NCBI GenBank assembly: GCA_016200445.1
Contig: JACQEQ010000048.1
Coordinates: 1-10,546 of the forward strand
Direction: 5' to 3'
DNA length: 10,546 nucleotides
Source of the DNA: Gammaproteobacteria bacterium
Lineage (GTDB): Bacteria > Pseudomonadota > Gammaproteobacteria > SG8-11
Shown here: in pieces, positions 6,201-10,546 of the stretch
Position numbering within the stretch: position 1 is the stretch's first letter
How the letters are laid out: the number at the start of each line of letters is the position of its first letter
The notes under the pieces: model-generated
What the model saw: only the letters and a program-made list of their open reading frames with translations
The model's database searches: none
Told to the model about the DNA's origin: nothing
Program-made: the position numbers and the translations under genes

Positions 6201-9200
6201 ATGAACCGTTCATCGAGCGGCACCAATAAATGTCAAATCATGATCCTCATGGCGCTGCTATTGTTCGGCGAAGCGGCCGGCACGGAGTCTCCGGTGGCGC
6301 CGCCGCTGCAGATGGGCATTCTGCCTTATCTCAGCACCGAGCAGATATTCCGGCTGTTTACCCCAATGAAAAATTATCTGGAGCAGCGGCTGGGGCGCCA
6401 GATCGTCATGACCACGGCGCCGGATTTTCGCACTTACGTGGCGCGTGCCGCACACCTGGATTACGACATCTACCAGACCGCGCCGCATTTCGCGTTGTTG
6501 GCCGAGCAGGAGTCCGGCTACCGGCGCGTGGCGCGCATGACGCGCAATCTCGATGCAGCGATCTTCGTGCGCAAGGACGACCCCGCCCGGCGCGTCGAAG
6601 ATTTGCGCGGCCGGCGTGTTGCCAGTCCCAATAAACTAGCGTTGACGTCGATCCTGGGCGAGCAGATATTGCGCGGTCATGGCATGGAGGCCGGGCGCGG
6701 CTACGAGTTGCAGGAAGCGCTGTCGCATAACAACGCATTAATGCGGGTGGCGGAAAACGATGCCGATGCAGCATTCACGTCAATGGTGGTGCTCGAACAC
6801 ATGCCGCCTGCGCAGCGCGACCGCCTGCGCGTATTGCTTGCGGCACCGCAGCTACCGCAATTAATGATCATCAAGCTGGTGCTGGCCAGCACTGCGGTAG
6901 AAATTGTCATGCTTGGTGTTCTGGTGTGGAACAGCACCCGCATTGCCGACGAGGCCATCAGCCGCAGCTTCGAAAAGCGCGCCGAGATGCTGGCCCCGTT
7001 GCTCAACGCCAGCATCGCCCCGGCGCTGGCGCAGCGCGATTTCGCCACGTTGGACGATTTGCTGGAAAAAATCGTCCAGCGCGAAACCATCGTCTACATC
7101 GAAGTCCGCGATGCGTTGAATCGTGCGGTCAGTGCACAAGGTCCGGTTCCGCCGGGCGATGCGCTGGACGTATCGGCGCGGCGCGGCGACGGGATTTTCG
7201 ATCAGGTGCTGGATGTAAAACTCGGCGGCAGCCGCATTGGCCACATCCGCTTCGGTGTCAACGTCAGTCTGCTGGATGTCACGGTCGACCAGCTGCGCTG
7301 GCAAGGATTGTCCATCGCCGCGCTGGAAGTGATCTTGACATTTTTATTTCTGACGCTGCTCGGCTATCTGCTCACCCGCCATCTGCGCATGTTGTCGGAT
7401 GCCGCGCGCAACATGGAGCAGGGCGACTATGAAATCATGCTGCCGGTGGGCGGTTCCGACGAGGTGGCCGATACCGCGCATGCGTTTAACACCATGGCGC
7501 GGGCGGTGGAGTCTAGCCTTGGCACGTTGAAAAAAAATCAGGCGCTGTTAAAGGCCATCATCGACAACAGCTCGGCGGTGATTTACCTCAAAGATCTCGA
7601 CGGACGCTTCATGCTGGTCAACCGCGAGTTCGAACGCTTGTTCGGGTTGGACGCCGCGCAGATCGTCGGCAAATCCAACCACGAGCTGTTGTCAAAAGAC
7701 GTGGCCGATGCCGTGCGCGCCAACGACATTACCGTGATCGAGCAAAATATTGCGTTGCAGTTCGAGGAAATGGTGCCGCTGCGGGACGGACCGCACAATT
7801 ACCTGTCGGTAAAATTTCCGTTGCAGGACGAGACGGGGCAGGTGGTTGCAACGGGGGGTATCTCGACCGACATCACTGAACGCAAACATTCGGAGCATTG
7901 GCGCGAGGGGCAGAACCAGATATTGAAACTGATAATTTCAGACGCGGGGTTATCGGTAGTGTTGGATGCGCTGGTACGGGTGATCGAATCGGAACATGAA
8001 GGTGCCATCGGTTCGGTGTTGCTACTCGATGCCGATGGTGTGCGTTTGCGGCATGGTGCTGGACCGGATTTGCCGACGGCGTTTATGCAGGCGCTGGATG
8101 GTACCGAAATCGGCCCGGCGGCCGGGTCCTGCGGCACGGCGGCATATGAGCGGCGCGTGGTGATTGCGGAAGATGTTCAGACGGATCCGCGCTGGGCCAA
8201 TTACCGCGAGCTTGCGGGCCGCTACGGTTTGCGCGCCTGCTGGTCGCAACCGATATTTTCCGCGCAGGGCGCAGTGCTTGGCACATTCGCGATGTATTAC
8301 CGCACGCCGCGCCTTCCCACCGAATACGAGTTGCACATATTGCGCGATGCCGAATCCCTGGCAACGCTGGCCATCGAAAGTGCGCGCACACGCGCAGAGC
8401 TCGTGGCCAGCGAGCAACGTTTTCGCGCCACATTCGAGCAAGCCGCAGTGGGCATGGCGCAGATTTCACCGGACGGTCGCTGGCTGCGTGTAAATCAACG
8501 GCTGTGCGACATCACCGGTTATGGGCGCGAGGAACTGCTTGCCCGCAGCTTTCATGACATCACTCATCCGGACGACCTGCCGATCGATATAGACAATATG
8601 CGGCGCCTGTTGGCCGGCTACATTCCGGCTTACGTGCGCGAGAAGCGCTACCTCCGCAAGGACGGCACGCCGGTGTGGATCAACCTGACCGCATCGTTGG
8701 TGCGCACCCGAACCGGCGCCCCCGATTATTTTATTTCAGTCATCGAGGACATCCGTGCGCGCAAGCAGGCAGTGGATGCGTTGAAGGACAGCGAGCGCTT
8801 TTTCCGCAACGTGCTCGACGGCCTGCCGGTGATGGCCGGAACCTTGACGCCGCAGGGGGTGTTGATATTTGCGAATCGGTCCGCGTTGATGGCGGGTGGG
8901 CTGTCGTCCGAAGAGGTGATCGGCAAACCGCTCGTGGACAGCTACTGGATATCATGGTCGCAATCGGCGCAGCTGCGTATGAGCGATGCGATTGGACGTG
9001 CCGCCGCTGGCGAAATTGTGCGTTACGAGGACCAGGTGCGTATGGCTGGCGGTCAAAAACGCAATGTCGAGATCGCCATCGTTCCACTGCGTGATACGCA
9101 GGGATGCGTGACGCAGCTCATTACGTCGGGTTTTGATATTACCGAGTCCAAGCGCACCGCTGCGGAAATCCACACGCTCAATACCGAGCTCGAACAGCGC

Positions 9201-9902
9201 GTGTTGGAACGGACCACGCAGCTTGCGGCGGCGAACAAAGAACTGGAAGCCTTCGCGTATTCGGTCTCGCACGACTTGCGCTCGCCGTTGCGCGCTATCG
9301 ATGGATTTTCGCAGGTATTGATCGACGATTATGCGCCGCATTTGGATGCTGTGGGCCAAACCTATCTTGAACGCGTGCGCGCCGCGACCCAACGCATGGG
9401 CGTGTTGATCGACGACTTGTTGTTGTTATCGCGCGTGTCGCGCCAGGACATGGTGCGCAAAGATGTCGATTTAAGCGCGCTTGCGCAGGATGTTGTCGTG
9501 GAGTTAATGCGCAACGCAGCGCAGCGCACGGTAACATGGATTGTCGCCCCCGGCCTGCATGCCCAGGGCGATGCGCGCCTGCTGCGCGTGATGCTGGACA
9601 ACTTGTTGAGCAACGCATGGAAATACACCTCGAAAAAACCGGCTGCCAGCATCGAGTTCGGCGTGACCGAACATCCCGGCGGGCACGTGTATTTTGTACG
9701 CGACAACGGCGCGGGTTTCGACATGCAATACGCGGACAAGCTGTTCGGCGCGTTTCAACGCATGCACAAGGCGGAGGAATTTCCCGGCACCGGAGTGGGT
9801 CTGGCGACGGTAGCGCGCGTGATCCATCGCCATGGCGGGCGCATCTGGGCGCAGGCTGAAGTGGGCCAGGGCGCGATATTTTTCTTTACACTGGCACCGT
9901 GA
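6201..9902 (+). CDS. Hybrid sensor histidine kinase with N-terminal PhnD-like binding domain
   Basis: One open frame of 1233 residues. In order: signal peptide (1-27, core IMILMALLLFG, then EAAG); PhnD-like phosphonate/oxyanion-type solute-binding domain (about 36-221: MGILPYLSTEQIFRLFTPMK, DIYQTAPHFALL, IFVRKDDPARRVEDLRGRRVA), shorter than usual at its C-terminal end; TM (about 226-243); a sensor region possibly CHASE8/Cache-like (244-368); TM (370-391); HAMP (391-445); PAS (446-566); GAF (570-730); PAS (736-858); PAS (862-985); linker coiled coil (985-1015); HisKA with SVSHDLRSPLRAIDGF (H1024); HATPase with N box LLDN-type MLDNLLSNAWKY (1131-1142), DNGAGF (1168-1173) and GTGVGLA (1196-1202). 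It should autophosphorylate on H1024 and pass phosphate to an unseen response regulator; there is no receiver domain. The ligand is unknown. The domain join is odd (see findings). Domain calls rest on motifs and are firm for HisKA/HATPase, good for PAS/GAF, and weaker for 244-368. Confidence 0.88.
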   Translation: MNRSSSGTNKCQIMILMALLLFGEAAGTESPVAPPLQMGILPYLSTEQIFRLFTPMKNYLEQRLGRQIVMTTAPDFRTYVARAAHLDYDIYQTAPHFALLAEQESGYRRVARMTRNLDAAIFVRKDDPARRVEDLRGRRVASPNKLALTSILGEQILRGHGMEAGRGYELQEALSHNNALMRVAENDADAAFTSMVVLEHMPPAQRDRLRVLLAAPQLPQLMIIKLVLASTAVEIVMLGVLVWNSTRIADEAISRSFEKRAEMLAPLLNASIAPALAQRDFATLDDLLEKIVQRETIVYIEVRDALNRAVSAQGPVPPGDALDVSARRGDGIFDQVLDVKLGGSRIGHIRFGVNVSLLDVTVDQLRWQGLSIAALEVILTFLFLTLLGYLLTRHLRMLSDAARNMEQGDYEIMLPVGGSDEVADTAHAFNTMARAVESSLGTLKKNQALLKAIIDNSSAVIYLKDLDGRFMLVNREFERLFGLDAAQIVGKSNHELLSKDVADAVRANDITVIEQNIALQFEEMVPLRDGPHNYLSVKFPLQDETGQVVATGGISTDITERKHSEHWREGQNQILKLIISDAGLSVVLDALVRVIESEHEGAIGSVLLLDADGVRLRHGAGPDLPTAFMQALDGTEIGPAAGSCGTAAYERRVVIAEDVQTDPRWANYRELAGRYGLRACWSQPIFSAQGAVLGTFAMYYRTPRLPTEYELHILRDAESLATLAIESARTRAELVASEQRFRATFEQAAVGMAQISPDGRWLRVNQRLCDITGYGREELLARSFHDITHPDDLPIDIDNMRRLLAGYIPAYVREKRYLRKDGTPVWINLTASLVRTRTGAPDYFISVIEDIRARKQAVDALKDSERFFRNVLDGLPVMAGTLTPQGVLIFANRSALMAGGLSSEEVIGKPLVDSYWISWSQSAQLRMSDAIGRAAAGEIVRYEDQVRMAGGQKRNVEIAIVPLRDTQGCVTQLITSGFDITESKRTAAEIHTLNTELEQRVLERTTQLAAANKELEAFAYSVSHDLRSPLRAIDGFSQVLIDDYAPHLDAVGQTYLERVRAATQRMGVLIDDLLLLSRVSRQDMVRKDVDLSALAQDVVVELMRNAAQRTVTWIVAPGLHAQGDARLLRVMLDNLLSNAWKYTSKKPAASIEFGVTEHPGGHVYFVRDNGAGFDMQYADKLFGAFQRMHKAEEFPGTGVGLATVARVIHRHGGRIWAQAEVGQGAIFFFTLAP

Positions 9903-10051
9903 TTTTTTCAGATTAAACATGCGTGATTTATCCCCTCGTTAATTTTCAAGGAGGGGTGGACGCGCAGCGGATAGGGTGGTCGCCGAAGGTTCCTTCCGCC
10001 CTATAGCGGCGCGGTATTTTATTTCACCTTGTCGAGTGGGGAGGTTCGCGC
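9903..10051. other. Intergenic region with inverted repeats between the kinase and the second PhnD-like gene
   Basis: 149 bases without a supported gene. CCCCTC (9932-9937) and GAGGGG (9951-9956) form a 6-bp stem with a 13-nt loop, but no T-tract follows. ATAGGGTGG (9971-9979) pairs with CCGCCCTAT (9996-10004) over 9 bp with one wobble, and an inner GAAG/CTTC can extend it. CCGC (9996-9999) can instead pair with GCGG (10006-10009), followed closely by TATTTTATTT (10014-10023), so two structures compete for the same bases. This may be a weak terminator or leader structure. No clear promoter was recognised. Confidence 0.5.
10040..10044 (+). promoter_or_regulatory. Ribosome binding site of the second PhnD-like gene
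   Basis: GGAGG, within GGGGAGG (10038-10044), lies 7 nt before GTG at 10052, the ideal spacing. It favours this GTG over the ATG four codons further in (10064). Confidence 0.75.
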
Positions 10052-10546
10052 GTGAAGCTACGAATGTTGATATGGAAAGTTGGGCTAGTTTTCACTTTGG
10101 GTACGGCGCAAGCACTCGCCGTTGTGCCGGAATTGACGCTGGGGGTGCATCCATTCAAACCGCCCACCTTGCTGATGAAGGCGTTTACGCCGCTTGGCAA
10201 CTATTTATCAGAACGGCTCGGGCGGCCCGTGGTGGTACAGATTTCGAAGGATTACCGATCCCACATTGATCTCGCGGGCAGCGATAAGCTCGACATCGCC
10301 TATCTCGGCCCGGCTCAATATGTGCATATGACCGAAAAATACGGCAAAAAGCGTATGTTGGCCCGTCAGGCAATTGCTGGTTCACCCACCTTTCACGGTA
10401 AAATATTTGTGCGTGACGACAGCCCGATTCAAACGCTCCTGGATTTGCGCGGCAAACGCATTGCACTGGGCGACCCCAATTCCACTATGAGTTATCTGTT
10501 GCCGCGCTATCTGTTACTTGAAGCCGGGCTTGCTGCCAAAGATTTA
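10052..10546 (+). CDS. PhnD-like periplasmic solute-binding protein, 5' part (C-terminus off the window)
   Basis: The 165 visible codons run to the right edge without a stop. The product begins VKLRMLIWKVGLVFTLGTAQALA, a signal peptide with a likely AxA cleavage near residue 23, so it is exported to the periplasm. The rest fits the PhnD/phosphonate-phosphite-oxyanion binding family: LTLGVHPFKPPTLLMKAFTPLGNYLSERLGRPV (28-60), DIAYLGPAQYVHM (81-93), GKIFVRDDSPIQTLLDLRGKRIALGDPNSTMSYLLPRYLL (116-155). It is clearly a homologue of the binding domain at the N-terminus of the upstream kinase (shared FTPxxNYLxxRLGR, IFVRxDxP, LRGxR). No transporter permease or ATPase is visible, so it may feed a sensor, as AioX does for arsenite sensing, or a transporter outside the window. 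The ligand cannot be read from the sequence. Whether it ends normally or is itself fused is unknown. Confidence 0.85.
   Translation, partial: MKLRMLIWKVGLVFTLGTAQALAVVPELTLGVHPFKPPTLLMKAFTPLGNYLSERLGRPVVVQISKDYRSHIDLAGSDKLDIAYLGPAQYVHMTEKYGKKRMLARQAIAGSPTFHGKIFVRDDSPIQTLLDLRGKRIALGDPNSTMSYLLPRYLLLEAGLAAKDL

Noticed and set aside
6926..7432. 168-residue plus-strand frame inside the kinase gene, with other long alternate frames up to 9859
   Set aside because: The real frame shows continuous TM, HAMP, PAS, GAF and HisKA motifs. The alternates are Arg/Ala-rich shadow frames typical of GC-rich coding sequence and do not indicate a frameshift.
9932..9956. CCCCTC/GAGGGG stem as an intrinsic terminator of the kinase gene
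   Set aside because: The stem is 6 bp with a 13-nt loop and is followed by TGGACGCG rather than a T-tract, so termination cannot be claimed.
9976..10269. 97-residue frame over the intergenic region and the start of the second PhnD-like gene
   Set aside because: Its product has no family features, and it conflicts with the PhnD-like frame, which has a signal peptide, a good ribosome site and clear homology to the upstream domain.

Overview
The window looks like a chromosomal piece of a Gram-negative proteobacterium, gamma or beta. The main reason is the divergent neighbourhood of ffh (4677-6035, plus strand) and a YpjD-CorC pair (minus strand), which is the known ffh / ypjD / yfjD arrangement of these groups. 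The periplasmic binding proteins and the two-membrane-segment sensor kinase also imply an inner membrane and a periplasm. The species cannot be named from the sequence.

Left part (1-3708, all minus strand): a probable operon in the order ypjD-like, corC-like, aguA, aguB. The first two are membrane proteins (a CcsA-family heme/cytochrome c assembly relative and a CNNM/CBS/CorC ion transporter). The last two form the agmatine route to putrescine: AguA converts agmatine to N-carbamoylputrescine and AguB converts that to putrescine. corC and aguA overlap by 4 bases. The aguA-aguB gap holds an exact 20-bp tandem duplication and hairpins, one of which covers the aguB ribosome binding site. aguB runs off the left edge.

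Middle (3709-6094): an AT-rich intergenic region with spaced AAGCTA repeats and a hairpin, then a metallo-beta-lactamase-fold hydrolase (possibly a class II cyclic nucleotide phosphodiesterase), then ffh, the SRP GTPase, closed by a clear intrinsic terminator.

Right part (6201-10546, plus strand): a 1233-residue multidomain histidine kinase. Its N-terminus is a signal peptide and a shortened PhnD-like solute-binding domain joined to what looks like a complete two-TM sensor kinase (HAMP, PAS, GAF, PAS, PAS, HisKA, HATPase). A separate PhnD-like binding protein gene starts 149 bases downstream and runs off the right edge. No ABC permease, ATPase, response regulator or phosphonate enzyme is visible, so this part looks more like a solute-sensing module than a transporter. 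The most unusual point is the fusion. By simple counting of membrane segments it would put the kinase on the wrong side of the membrane, which suggests a recent gene fusion, internal initiation or an unusual topology.

No tRNA, rRNA, CRISPR array, insertion sequence or prophage gene was seen. All gene-free stretches are shorter than 170 bases and are described below.
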